Part shown: positions 1-12,966 of the stretch, in pieces | Numbering within the stretch: position 1 is the stretch's first letter | How the letters are laid out: each line of letters starts with the position of its first letter | From: Amyelois transitella | Taxonomy: Eukaryota; Arthropoda; Insecta; Lepidoptera; Pyralidae | Reading direction: 5' to 3' | NCBI RefSeq assembly: GCF_032362555.1 | Contig: NC_083508.1 | Coordinates: 9,639,001-9,703,000 of the forward strand | DNA: 64,000 nt | The notes under the pieces: generated by a model | Seen by the model: only the letters and a program-made list of their open reading frames with translations | Databases searched by the model: none | Told to the model about the DNA's origin: nothing | Made by a program: the position numbers and the translations under genes

Positions 1-762
1 CGAGATTCCATGCCGGGAATCGAATAATCGATTCGACACACTCAGGATAGCGTCGTATACTCAATATCGGAACAACGATTATGAAGAAAAAGAGAATCAC
101 TGCACGCCGGCTTTAGACCGATGGCATCAACAACATACCTTCGGGGTAATAGACGTCATTATCTACAACCCGTCCCTATGATTAGAGGCAAATGGGATGC
201 AAATAATAGGGCAGAATATCTTATACGAAACTAAATTATTGTAAGGTTTGTTTTTTAGACCTATGAGTAAATAATCAATATAAAACAAAACAGTTTACTC
301 AAAAGAAGACAAAGTTGTAGGTGATAATTATTTGAGTAAATTTAACATCGTCATAGACTTTTACTTCCTCTCGTAATAGCGCACTTTTTCCGTTTACATT
401 ATCAAACGTATGTTCAAAGTCCAGGGTCCGCAAGAAAACACCACAGTTGGTTAGTGATTAAAACCTTTTTTAAACCATTGAAAAAGTTCATCCCCGCCCC
501 GCCGCAAAAATATTTGAATCGATGGTACAATGACCGAAGTATTCTTACGTTACGGCCATTATGAAATCCTGCAATAATATAAGTCGTTTCGTGATTTATA
601 TTATATTGTTACCTCGTAGATAAGCTCGCGATAAGCTGTTGCACTGCACCTACAAGTATATCTTGGCCTTCAGACGTGGGAAACTTTCGCGCCTTTGCCT
701 TCTAACGAGAGCAATAAACTCAGTTAATATTCTTTATAAATATAATCACGTCAAAATATTTA

Positions 763-908
763 CGGGGCAGACAGTGTGACAGAGCCAAGAAGATACTGAG
801 AGGCAAGGTCAAGCTGTGTGGCTGAATGATAAAATTGAGTTTCAGATAGTGACAGGTGGCTAACCCATCGCCTAAAAGGAGAATCCCAAGTTTATCAGCC
901 TCTCCTTT
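763..908 (-). repeat. ATGT-tailed SINE, old fragment
   Basis: Read on the minus strand, this matches the middle and 3' part of the window's dominant SINE: the 'ggcgatgggttagccacctgtcac' region, the 'cagctt-gacc' block and the 'ctctgtc...gccccg' block. It is diverged and has lost its tail. Confidence 0.7.
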
Positions 909-1668
909 GATTGAGTTTTACAATGTTCACGGGAAGAGAAACAGCCGGCTAATATTATAAAAATATATGAATTATGTTTTAATTGAAATTTTATGTAGCA
1001 GAGAATTATTATTAGTACGTATTTAAGTACTACGTTGGAGAATTATTTGGAACAGCACTCTATAATTTCACTTTCAATTTAATAGCGCGTTCGGGAAATT
1101 GTGTTTGAGTATAGTTATATCTTTTAAAGTTTTAATAAATGAGAGTAGAATTTATTGAATTTATAACGACAGGACCCGCCTCTAGAGCGTGAAATGACCA
1201 TGAATTATATATTACCTAGAGTTATATGATAAACTTTTTATGGTTAATTTTATTAAATTCCGAATAAGCCTTTTAAATTTAAATACATAGTTAATATGAT
1301 TGGATAGTGTAGATGGGAATATAAATAAGCTAATTAGTTTCCATTAGCAACAGTCATATCAAAAATATGACACTGCAGCAGATGTTGTGTTTATAAGGCT
1401 TCTAGGAGGATCAGTATGAGCTGCCTCGTGCTTCCATATCCGGCTAAATTGATGGCAAAAAGTGTAAACGGCACACGCCATATGCCACGTCAAACATAAA
1501 AACTTTATAAGGTTCAAAACAAAACCTCTAAATTAAATATTAATTTTGAAGTCTACAATTTATTATTTTTTTCTTCTTTTTGGAAATATGCAAGCAATTT
1601 ATTTTTAAATCTCAAATTCATCATTTCACCAATTGCTAAATGTGGCGTTAGAGTTTTTTTAAATATTA

Positions 1669-1885
1669 GTTCTGTCTACCCCACAAGAGTTAAAGACGTG
1701 ACCTCTGGGTATGACAAAAATATTATAGTTATCAAATTTGAAGCATTTTGATTGCTGATAAAAAGACATTCACTGTGGGCTCTGTCTACCCCAATAAGCA
1801 TTAAAGACGTGTTGTCTATTTATGAGAAAAGTTTACATACATAAGTCACGTCTATATCTCTTGCGGGATAGACAGAGCGAACAGT
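1669..1885. repeat. Three short SINE 3'-end fragments
   Basis: The SINE 3' block 'tctgtctacccc...aagacgtg' appears twice on the plus strand (near 1670 and 1785). It appears once on the minus strand near 1845-1885 ('acgtctatatctcttgcggg'). They look like nested remnants of the same family. Confidence 0.6.
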
Positions 1886-3737
1886 CAAAAATAATAAAAA
1901 GAAACATGATAAAATATTATATCACTATCCAAAGCATTTTAATTGGTACAAAGATATTTGAGTAACTGATAAACAAATGCAAGTTAATTAGCAAATGTCT
2001 TCTCGTAATCAGTAACTAAATATCGATATCCAATCACATACGACGTCTCAACTCAAGACAGCATTCCCAAAATGCCAGTAAAAGTTGATTTTAAAAGAAT
2101 GGCGGTAATAATCTATTATTTTTAATTTTTACTGCGGCACGGAGAAAGTTCGGGCTTTATTCTTATTTTAAATTTTGACTCTCACATATCAGTATGGAAT
2201 GGCGTCAGTGCTATGTTTGATTATTTACGCTGTCAAGTCTATGATGCGTCGCATTATTGTAATGTAGCATGACCCGTGGTCTAGTCAGCATCAGCAAACG
2301 ATGGAAACCAGTCATTGGACTATATACACTTTGTATTTTCTACTCAAAGTTGGCATTTGATATACATTTGTCGCATCATGTTTGTCTAATAATGGGATTT
2401 TGAGAATTGTTTAAGAATTATGTTTTCTATTTATTTTTTTCCAAAAGTTTATAAGCAAATATCATAAATGTTATGTAAAATAATGAAGGTGAAAATGATC
2501 TAAGTATCTGTAATATATCTTAAAAATGGATCCACGAAAATTTTACATTACATAATAAAGATCCTTATCTTGTTTGATTTTCCTTGAAAGATGACTTGCC
2601 TAGTACAGTTTCAGATTTCATTATTACCTGAAACAAAAAAAGACATATGTTATAAGAAAAAATACAATAACATTTACTTAACAACTAACGCCAAATGTAC
2701 AAAAACACCTGGTCAGCTTCAAATGACACTTTGTCCTTATAAAATACCAATGGATTAAGTAAAGTCCTATTTACAGCGATAAAATAAAATAGTTGGGATA
2801 GTTGCATATCACCTCAAAAGTCGTGAATTATTAAAGCAAATAAAAGGTCAATAAGAATAATAGGTGCGATTGAAGAAAATACCTTATGAGTACCTACTTT
2901 GCTTATTACGTAGATACGCTATACATATATTACCTATGCAATTTTTTGCACTTAAACTGAATAATTAATTTTGGTCCATACATTTATATATCTGATTTAC
3001 AAATAAGAAGCAAATTATAAAAGCAATCTAGTTTAATGCATAATGGATGAGTATAGTATGCATTGAAATATGTATATAAGAAATATTAAAAAAAAAATGA
3101 ATATACTATTCTACTATATATTAAGAGTTCAACAAGATATTGTAATTTTATATTGCTGCAATTAACTGTGTACATAATTCACGAGGCCTAGTTTAAATAG
3201 TTAGGCGAAATTTCGTATGCTAAGATATATGAATAATTTAGCTAGAATAAAACAAACAATCTTACTTTCACTCAAATAAGAGTAAGTATGTAATGATAAT
3301 AAAAACAGCAACAAAAAATTTTGATTTTTTTAAATGAGACATATAATCATTGTTGAGTAAATAAGGAAAGGGGTATTTTAATACATATTTTTACATATAC
3401 TTAATCTATTACTTTACCTATTTTCCGAAAGAGTAAGCAGAAACTACATTTCATCTACTTGTAACTACTTTTTTGCTTCAACCACACTCATCTTCTTATC
3501 CAAACTATTCCGTTAAATAATAAAAGTTTGATTTTCAATAGAAATTAAGCTTTATTACGCTTAGATTTTAATTTATTGATTTATCTTTAAGTTATATTTC
3601 TGTGACATTAACTAAGCCCAACAAATAGTTATATTTGTTATACAGAGCAGGAAATGAACGACCAAGGAAGTCAATCAAAATAGATCAATTCATTGGTATA
3701 CGAGCAACACCAATAAATTCTCAAGTTACTATGAAAT

Positions 3738-4000
3738 GTGCCGTGTGGTTCCCGGCACTATTACAAAAAAGAATAGGACCACTCCATCTCTTTCCCATGG
3801 ATGTCGTAAAAGGCGACTAAGGGATAGGCTTATAAACTTAGGATTCCTCTTTTAGGCGATGGGCTAGCAACCTGTCACTATTTGAATCTCGGTTCTATCA
3901 TTAAGCCAAATAGCTGAACGTGGCCATTCAGTCTTTTCAAGACTGTTGGCTCTGTCTACCCCGCAAGGGATATAGACGTGATCATATGTATGTATGTATG
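3738..4000 (+). repeat. Full-length ATGT-tailed SINE with TSD
   Basis: This is the best full-length copy of the window's dominant SINE, about 263 bp. It starts 'gtgccgtgtggttcccgg', passes through 'ccatggatgtcgtaaaaggc' and 'caacctgtcactatttgaat', and ends 'tagacgtgatc' plus (ATGT)n. The 11-bp direct repeat tactatgaaat at 3727-3737 and 4001-4011 is its target-site duplication, so both ends are fixed. The first 6 nt and the sequence about 10 nt later can pair (gtgccg / cggcac). I see no clear tRNA A/B boxes, so the origin of the 5' end is open. Confidence 0.88.
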
Positions 4001-4565
4001 TACTATGAAATCTTGTCCCACGTCGAGTTTAGTTCAATCAAGATTTCGATCAACCCTTTGCGGCTTATCAGAAGGCGCGGGCGCAGCGCAATACGACTTT
4101 CCTCGCTATTTTAGGCATTGGTCAAAGACATTGCAAACAATCGGGTTCCACCTAGAAATGGTCTAAGAAAGTAATAGAAAGGGAGTATCGAAAGCGGAGA
4201 CTGTTCACATGTTTTACACAACTGAGGTAAGAGAAAGTATTTAAGTTGTGTATCAAGAAATTGGGATTTATGACATTGTAGATATATGTACTCGTGTAAA
4301 TGCTATAATTATTATATACTAAAGTAAGTAAGTTATGTGTGAATGGAGGCATTAATGATTACAATATTGCGTATGGCAACTTTAATATCAATGAAAGTGT
4401 TAATGATTTGACCTTAATTAAACCCACCACAAAATATCAAACGGCGGCGGTGATCTAATGGATACATGGATACAAAAATATATACATAGTATTATGACTA
4501 TGTACATTAAGAAATTGGTCCTTTGGTATAAGGATTTTTAAAGGAGTCCCCCTTCTTTACCAAAA
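4001..4565. other. Gene-free stretch
   Basis: AT-rich sequence between a full SINE and a LINE fragment. Nothing recognisable apart from simple-sequence bits. Confidence 0.5.
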
Positions 4566-4957
4566 ATACATACATACATAAAATCACGCTTCTTTCCCAG
4601 AGGGGTAGACAGAGACTACCTCTTACCACTTGCCACGATCTCTGCATACTTCCTTCGCTTCATCCACATTCATAACTCTCTTCATGCAAGCTCGGCGGTT
4701 TCGGGTACTTTTGACCTGACCCTTTACCAGGACGTCCCTAATTTTATCAAGATACGTTCGTCTAGGTCTTCCCACTCCGACCTTTCCCTCCACACTCTCC
4801 TTATATATCTGCTTAGTCAACCTGCTTTCATTCATCCTCTCCACATGACCGAACCATCTTAACATACCCTTTTCTATTCCTGTAAAGAACTTCATCTTTT
4901 TTCACATCACAACATTCCCTTATCACGCTGTTCCTTATCCGGTCACTCAATTTCAAA
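4566..4957 (-). repeat. 5'-truncated copy of the RTE-like LINE
   Basis: On the minus strand this encodes the C-terminal 90 or so residues of the same reverse transcriptase family that is intact in TAF2 ([14 protein letters not shown]..., [28 protein letters not shown]). It carries the same 3' end, 'tctctgtctacccctctggg', followed by an ATGT tail at the left edge. It begins abruptly at the equivalent of 'aaattgagtgaccggataag'. The near identity to the intact element suggests a recent truncated insertion. Confidence 0.85.
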
Positions 4958-7900
4958 GGGAATATTTTGTAAGTTATATTTATATAAATGTTACAGTAAA
5001 TTAACACCTCACAGTTTTGCTACATACCTAACAATCGAAATAATTTTCGTATCTACAGATTTATAGCTAGAATATCAGACTGAAAGCCGTATCGGCAAAC
5101 CAGTCAATGACCATGTTTGTTGTGTTGTGTGATACAAAATTAACTACTCGAGATACATAATATGAATATCATCAATGGTCGTAACAGCGCATTCGATGCA
5201 CGAAATGTTAATTGCAGAAATTATTCCTTAGAATATTATTTGAGTATACATACATAGGTTTTTCACGCTACACTTTACAGATTTGGTGTAAAATAAATCA
5301 GTAAATACCATATTATATTTGAAACTAATACCTACAAAGCAGTAATGATACGTTGATAAGATGTGTTACGTACATTTTGGAAGATGAATTTGGAACTAGT
5401 TAGTAAGTTGCCCATTGTCAAAGTATGAGGCACTAAGTAAAGCGTCTGTTTCAAGGCACTGGCCGCTTCTCGTCGGTATTGTAGGATGTGTGGGACTGAG
5501 TTTCGAAATTATAATCGTACGTACATACATCTACATGTTATGATGCCGTCTTAGCCTGTGGTTAGTGACGTAACACAAAACCACTTGTCTAAGGGGCTGG
5601 TCATTGACACGACCGGTCTTTGTCACCTAAGCACAGAACAAGGGAAATTGCGCTGTACGCAGCTGGTTTAGTGCTCTGTGCTCGCTCCACGGCCCTTGGA
5701 AGATTCCCATGTCTCTCACGGCTCTCATAGAATCATGTTACGCAAAATCCCTTCATGGGAGATGGCCTTTTTAATCTGAGACAATAGCTCCACATAACAT
5801 ACAATGGACGACCCTCCGTTTTTGCACAGCACTTCTGTTTCACTTTTTTTAGTGGTTACAATCCCAATGGTAGGCGATAATGTTACAAGTTTTCAGTATT
5901 ACAATGTCAATTTGTGTAGATGTACTTCGACGTGTTGCACTTTGTACTAAACATTTCGGCGGGATGGAAACTCTATGATATCTATGCTATGTGACCGAAA
6001 ATTTAAGAAATACTCTTGCATTAGTAAAAAAATCCAGATAGCAAACCCCAGGCCCAGAAGACTGAGGGTGGAACTGTAAACACGCAAAGATGAGAAAGAG
6101 ACTTTCGTCAGTCAATACCTAGAAGAAGAATAAATATCTCAAAAAATTCTTTACAATAGTAATATAAACTGAATATATAGCCTATTTGCAGAAGTGAAGT
6201 AAATATTTGACATTCCATGAACAAATTTTTTCTATTTATTCAGATGGACATACCAGAATAATACTCGTATTCAAACCGCTTTTATTGACATTAAAATCGA
6301 TCTCAACTAACTATATAGAGGAAATATTAGCTGAACATTCGTCGTAGGCGCATCCCGGGCTCCTCTTGATATAACTAGGACTAACGCCAGGAGAAAATAG
6401 ACTAGGCTATAAAAATAATTAGAGCGAATTAGTTAGCTGGAATACTTCCTGAGACCGTATGTATGCGCAGGGGCTTTTATAATAATGAACTCGTAGTGAC
6501 AATAAGTGTCATCCTGTGCCGGGGTCTGCGTGTGACTACAATCCTGGATCGGAAACGTCTGGTTAATCTCACACATTTAAAAACAGAAAAGCAAATTTAT
6601 TAGATCAATATGATAGTTTGAATCTGAATGTGCAGATTCGTAGCAAAAATGCTTGATATACCTACCAAGAACAAATACTTACGTCGGAAATACTACGTGC
6701 CGCCTACGCCTCAAAGGAAGTTATTCTGTTGGATGATAATATCTTATTTCCTTTGCAAAAAAGTTCACTGGTCATGGGAAAATATGTGTCTCGTATCCAT
6801 GATAGTCATCTACCATAATCTCTCATAAAAGATAGTACACCATGGTATAAATTAGACGGCAAGAAAGTAATTTTAAAATACGATTCTGAGAAAATCTCCG
6901 CATTAGGAATCCATAAGAGAAACATAAAAACAATCGTTAGTAAGGTCATTGGTTCTTGTGAGATACTTGCATGAGAAAATGGAAATGATACCTTTAATAC
7001 ACGCTTTACGCTTTTCCTGTTTGAATGGGAGATAAAGCAATAATAATTTTCCTGTCCGAGGTAAATATTTTTGTTCCCAAAGAATATGTTTTTATGATAA
7101 AAATATTTTTTTATATGAGTGTTCTCATATTTGCATAAAATTCACCTTCAACAGACGTTATAAACATACTTGCGGCTTCTTGGTTTGAAACCTTGGTTAT
7201 CACAATTTAGATCGATTTAATGTGTGTCCTTATTTTTGAAATAGGTTCAAAGGTAACTTCTTATATGGACTCATTCTTTTTACCAAAGTCCACCGACTTC
7301 TATTCTAACTATTCTTTGTATAACCCTTCAAAATCTGTATGTTTTTTGGAAACCCACTCAGTTTCATCGTTCAAACGTGCTGTGAAAATTTTCTAAAGAA
7401 ATAAAAATTCACCTGTAAGTATGTAGTGAATAAGATGGTGAAATTGTTAAGTTTCCTATATCCTGGCTTGATCTAAATTAAAAGGTACATTCCTAACCGT
7501 GCAAAGGAAACATAAGCCGTAGAATTCGGCGGTTCCATTCCAAACACCGTTACTCGCCTCCACATTTCTATTTGTTATTCAGGTGACTTCCCATTTCAAT
7601 GCAATGCCATACACTCATACAAACGGTTTTAAGTGCACTAAATAGCACAACATATATGTCCTACAACCAACGTATCAATTTACTGCAAAAAAAAAAAGAT
7701 ATTGTCAACATTACTTATGTGACAAACGACATCGTTACTTTAAATAACCAATAACTGTAACTTTTACTAAACAATATAATTTATCGAGTAACATATTACT
7801 GAGAAATGATACAAATGGTTTGAATTAGTGCCTGTCTTGTTTGTTCAACAAGTGCGTGTTGAATTATAGTCACTGTGTTTCAGATAGTAAAATTATATAG

Positions 7901-8277
7901 AAATTGACATAAAAAAAACATATTTAAGGTTATGAGTAGATTATATTCGTTGCTGAATAATCAAAATATAATAAATATGGGACCGTATAAAATGTTTCGA
8001 CAGTATTTAAAAACATTAATTCCCTCATTAACGGTATAATTTTATGCAAGATTGGGTCAATGATTTTTTTGTTTATGATCTTTGGGTAATTAATGTTTAT
8101 ACAAATATAAAATAGGTAATAATTATTACACACTTTATAGAGGTCTATGGTTTTGGATATTAGGGTACAACTATACTCTTCATTGAAAAGAACTTGGTAG
8201 GGATTTTTGATTTGCGATAAACATTCCTTTTGAATTTCTTAACGTATTATTTTGCTAATGTTCATATTGTTTTTCCG

Positions 8278-8328
8278 TACTTTGGATGTCCATCCAAAGT
8301 ATGTATGTCCATACATATTGGTATGGAC
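8278..8328. repeat. Two adjacent small palindromes
   Basis: tactttggatg (8278-8288) and catccaaagta (8291-8301) form an 11-bp perfect hairpin with a 2-nt loop. Next to it gtccatac (8307-8314) pairs with gtatggac (8321-8328). No function is visible. Confidence 0.6.
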
Positions 8329-9869
8329 TTAGTTTACCAGCGCATTTTTACCTACGTATAAAAAATATTTCTTAATTCAAAATCTAATAGAGTTATGATA
8401 ACAGTTAAAGCGGCAACAATGTTCGATTCATTCATAACAGCATACCAATTAATTGTTTACAACAACAATACAGCACAACAACAACAAAACCGAGTAAGCC
8501 AAACAGCAAGACGAATTGCGAGTTAAGTAATTCATGTAATTCCCGGGTCAATGACAGGCCAATTAATGACTCGTGAGAATTTTCGACGGAACGGATGGAC
8601 TTATACAAAAATATAGATATTTTAAATATAGAAAGGCTGAATTTAAATAGTATTATGAAAATAGTTGAATTTTTATGGTTTTATTGATAGAGGCGTTAAT
8701 TGCATTTTTTTTTTGTAAACAAATCGCCTTATTCGCCGTTTTGTACAAACTTGAAGATTGTATACAAATTTCCTAAACATTTTTAATTAAATTGTAAGAC
8801 ATTATTTTATCCAACCTTGTACATTAAATTGATTGCCTTCTATACATCTATTGAGTCTATGGGAACAGGCAACAATTGAATTTACATAGACACCATTCAG
8901 AACGTTTTTAATTGGATTGATATAATTAACACGTTTTAATTGATACGTTAAGAAAAGTTAATTTAAGTTTAAGTGAGAATTGAAAGGGAAATGGAATCGC
9001 TTTCCGAAATATAATTGTGTAACACTTTTAAGTGATACTTAATTATTTGTAAAATTACACTGTAGTTTGCACTTTGCAGTGAAAATCATCGGATTATTGT
9101 AATGCTTACTGCTCTCTACTACATAAGTGCAAGTTTATTTATTTAAAAGAAGTAATAAAATGGACATGTAAACAGTGAGCTCCGACGCTGCCTCTATCTT
9201 GGTCTGTTAGGGTAAATTTTTTATTATCATATATACGAGTACAATATAATATTTAGCTTACTAAGAGAAATATTACTGACTTATCCAATCAAGAATTCTG
9301 TATATGTACTTATTTATGTTGTCCATTTCCACGCGTACGATGTCGCGGACAATAGCTAGTCATCTCGTAAAATTCAAATGTATGCAAACTAGAATAACCA
9401 CAAAGTTACACGGATGATGACTTGGCAACACAATAGAGTAAATATACATTGCGTGTTCTGTAGAGCGCGCTAATGTGCAAAACAAATATTAGACACGACA
9501 TGATGAGGTAAACTAATAGGGTCACTCAGTTTTATGACGAATTATCGTCGCATTTTCTTTTTCACATCATTAGCTCTCCGTCCAAATGTGCGGAAACGAG
9601 ATAATTTTCCGTCCTCAATAAAGACATCAACGAGTTATTTAAGATATAAATTCATTGTAAGTATGTTGGTGGGGCACAATGGCTTCCTTTTAACATTATT
9701 TTTGTTAAAAAGATATCTGATTATTTATGAAAATGAGGTTTTAATACTGCGTAATAACAATAAAAAAAAAACATGCAATGCTCGGGAGAGACTAAGGTAG
9801 AATGTACAAATCATTTGTCGAAATTTCACTTTAACTCTACCTCCACTGATTTTTATATTATATAGGTTG

Positions 9870-9990
9870 CCATTTTTTTTTATAAATGGGAAGGCTAGAA
9901 AACTCGAGATTCTTGTTTTAGGCTACTTGGCTAGCTACCTGGAATTATATCTTAATTAATCTCAATTCTGTCACTAAGCAATTCAGCTAA
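9870..9990 (+). repeat. Diverged SINE fragment
   Basis: Weak match to the middle of the ATGT-tailed SINE ('gattcttgttttaggc', 'ggctagctacctg', 'tctcaattctgtcactaagc'). No ends can be placed. Confidence 0.5.
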
Positions 9991-10724
9991 TCATTGGGTT
10001 TGCCATGCGGTTTTGGTTCTTGTGACTATTGGTTCTTAGACGACCAAGGGATAAAACGTAATTATAATGCTTTTTATAAAATGTCTTAATACAAGATTAA
10101 GACTCTGGACATATTACATTTCTTGTTCGGGTAAAAAATGGCACTTAAGTCACCAAGTATGAAAAACAATGACTTTATCTCATGTTAGTTTTATCAAAAA
10201 GATCTTTCTCACGAACCAACCAATAGATTAATTAGTTATAACAATTGCAAGTTCTTGTAGTTTAAGAGAATAACCTCCACAGAGATACAGACACCACAGG
10301 GAGCTTGAAATAACAGGATTTTAAATACATTTGTCTATATTAAAAATTATAAAGCTATTGTTAATGAGTCAAATGCTATTGTATTTTCTTTATACAAATA
10401 AGGATGTTATTAAAAACTTTGTTCAAGTTATAGTTTTATTTAGATATTTCTATTGTTTATACTATCCTACTTTACTAATGTTATAAATGCGTTAATTGTT
10501 TATAAGAATGTAAGTTTTTACATGTAAGTATTTCATGTAAAAACTACTAAACAAATTATCATCCAACTTTACAGTAACAGCTTAGACATCGGAATAACAA
10601 AATAAGTTATAATTAAAATCCATTAAATTTGGATGAAGTTGCGGGCAACGTCTTGTTTATTAATAAAGGTACTCACAATTTATATAAATGTTACTAACTA
10701 CATATTTTCATTTTTATATTCATG

Positions 10725-10905
10725 CCGTGCCGTGTAGTTTCCGGCACCAATAGAAAAAAGAATACCACCACTCCATCTCTTTCCCATGGATGTCGCAAAA
10801 GGCGACTAAGAGATAGGCTTATAAACTTGGGATTCTTCTTTTAGAGGACAGGCTAACAACCTGTCACTATTTGAATCTCAATTCTATCATAAAGCCAACC
10901 TCCTA
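10725..10905 (+). repeat. ATGT-tailed SINE, 3'-truncated
   Basis: Carries the SINE 5' end (gccgtgtagtttccggcacc), the 'ccatggatgtcgcaaaaggc' block and 'caacctgtcactatttgaat'. It stops after 'tctatcataaagccaa' without the 3' block or tail. Confidence 0.8.
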
Positions 10906-11221
10906 ACGGATTGCACTGTTAGCATGCTAAGTTTAAAACCACAGAAATTTTAGTTTCTATTTGCGCGGTTTAAAACAGTCGAAGGATTTTTAGGTATTCC
11001 AGTGACATTTGAGCCCCATAAATACTAAATTCCAAAGGTGTCCTCTTTCACATCGGTAATCTACTTATGGTTATTTTGTTGGGCCGTTTTATGAAAATTT
11101 GCGCTTAACTAAATCACTTAGGTACCAAAAATTAAATGCTAATACATGCGTTATGGAATATTTCCGAAAAATTTACAAACAGATATGTATAATCCATTAC
11201 AACGGTAATTAAATTACATAC

Positions 11222-11312
11222 AGATCACATCTTAATATTTTACAGAGTAGACAGAGCCAATATTTTAAAATAGTCACGAAAGCCACGATCAGCTGAATGG
11301 CTGAACGCAATC
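11222..11312 (-). repeat. ATGT-tailed SINE fragment
   Basis: Minus-strand match to the SINE 3' third ('cagagtagacagagccaata', 'ccacgatcagctgaatggct'). Old and diverged. Confidence 0.6.
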
Positions 11313-12685
11313 GGAAATTACTCAGAAGAAATTAGAACTAATCCTACTTAGATCTTATAATACCCGATTTATGGTGTGACATCACCATGCCTTTCATTCA
11401 TAACACCGGCACCTTTTTACTTACGATTTGCTTCGTTACCCAAGGAATGCACCTTTTGTGGGAATGTGGGTAATCACTGCAAGGTCAGGTTAGCCCACCG
11501 CTGAAGTAACAAACTTCAGTAACATATAATATTCAAGTAAGAAATAGGTAGTTGTTATTTCAAAAGCCGTTTCGCAATACTCAGGAACGCGCGCTTCGCG
11601 AGGGTAGACACAATTTTATGCGTTTCTAATAATTACCTATTCAAATTACCACCTATTATAATATTAAATCTTCATCGAAGCTAATTTCTGTAATAAATTT
11701 AGTCTTTTTTAAGCCCTATAACAAATATTTGTAAAAAACGTCTACTAATTTGTAGGCCGAAGTTATATTTGTTAACCAAATTACTATATCTACAGTAAAA
11801 TATTTTGATAATCGTTTAAAAATATGCAGATTGATGTGTTAAAGGTCATTCACCTGATGCGGTCCAGCATTCTGGGCACTCCTGGCATAGGGAAGCCCAA
11901 TCGAAGGAGAGGTCTTCAAAGCTCGCCATAGCTGTTTACGACACCCCGCACATGCCACTTAATTTAGTTAGTCACCGCACTACACCAAAGACAAACACAG
12001 ATTTGAAATGATATCAATGGTTGATATGCCGCGTTCGAATTTCGAATGTGTGCGCGTGCGCACGGTCGCCGGAGAACTGCAGGCCTCGACGATGGTGCCG
12101 GGATGTCGCGGCGAACCTGTTCCTTGCTACTCATGCATTCACGTTCTTTCGATTTCAATTAACCGTTAACGTTGTTCTAGGGTGTGTCTTTAACTAGGTA
12201 CCACGTTAGATTGCTAGTTCATTTAAAAATAAATTTGGCACATTTTTAGAAGGCAAGCAAAGCCGCCAAATACTGATGTTAAAATGATGAGGGTACTTTT
12301 AACGCCATTACTGATATTTCACCTAATGTCGAACATAAACAAATAAATATATGCCTTAAACTTAATTCAAAGTTGTCCGCTCCACGTAGTTCATGCGTGC
12401 ATCGATGCAAATACCAATTTTTTTATCGCAATAATTTTACAACGTGCAATTATACAACATCGTTCAGATTTGATATTAAGACACACTACACTTCTTAGTC
12501 TACATAATATTTGTAAACCATGCTTGATAGTCAATCTTACAAATCGGCACGTAGACTCGTTAGGTGGCTGTCCTTACCAGCCCACGCGCAGGCGGACGTG
12601 GTCGCGTGCGGAGTTGTGGGTTTGTAGAATAATACATACGAGTATAGAACAACTAGATTTTTTGAACTAAATATAATTGACATCG

Positions 12686-12966
12686 ACATTCTGCCAGTTC
12701 TCATATATAGAGCAGAAACCTGAGTTACCACAAAAGAAGTCAACAAATTGACGGTGGTCCAGAGGCATATGGAAATAATAAATGTTAAGTGTGAGTCTCA
12801 TGAACTGAGTGACAACTCTCAGGAAGCGCATCAACGTCACCTATGTCGGTGTAAAAGTAGCGAATCACAAGTGGGAGTGGGTCGCCATATAGCCAGAAAT
12901 CCGAATTCTGGTGCAACCGGTTACTGGTTCGGAGACCACGGGATCAAAATTAAACTCCACCCCTAA
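12686..12966 (+). pseudogene. Decayed reverse-transcriptase C-terminus
   Basis: Conceptual translation gives ILPVLIYRAET, a stop, then VNKLTVVQRHMEI and later VGVGRHIARN, with a WFGDHG segment. From memory of the families, this order (ILPVLxYGAET, then VxQRxMER, then GHIAR) is the region after the polymerase core of non-LTR retrotransposons, of a family different from the intact LINE at 44,127. At least one internal stop and lost motifs show that it is dead. No 5' part is visible. Confidence 0.6.

Larger units (their letters stand above)
1..3737. other. Gene-free stretch with SINE debris
   Basis: No reading frame here resembles a known protein, and the short open frames lack family features. 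The stretch is AT-rich intergenic DNA, or part of a large intron of a gene outside the window. The only recognisable content is fragments of the ATGT-tailed SINE, listed separately. Confidence 0.6.
4958..10724. other. Gene-free stretch
   Basis: No supported gene. It contains a short tRNA-SINE 3' remnant near 6340-6400 ('ggactaacgccaggag'), a hairpin at 8278-8328, a diverged SINE fragment near 9870-9990, and a 12-bp inverted repeat at 10513-10524 / 10534-10545. The segment 5560-5780 is richer in GC than its surroundings, but I cannot identify it. Confidence 0.5.

Noticed and set aside
12040-12140. GC-rich patch as an exon or promoter island
   Set aside because: Base composition is suggestive, but there is no reading frame with family features and no paired exon nearby.
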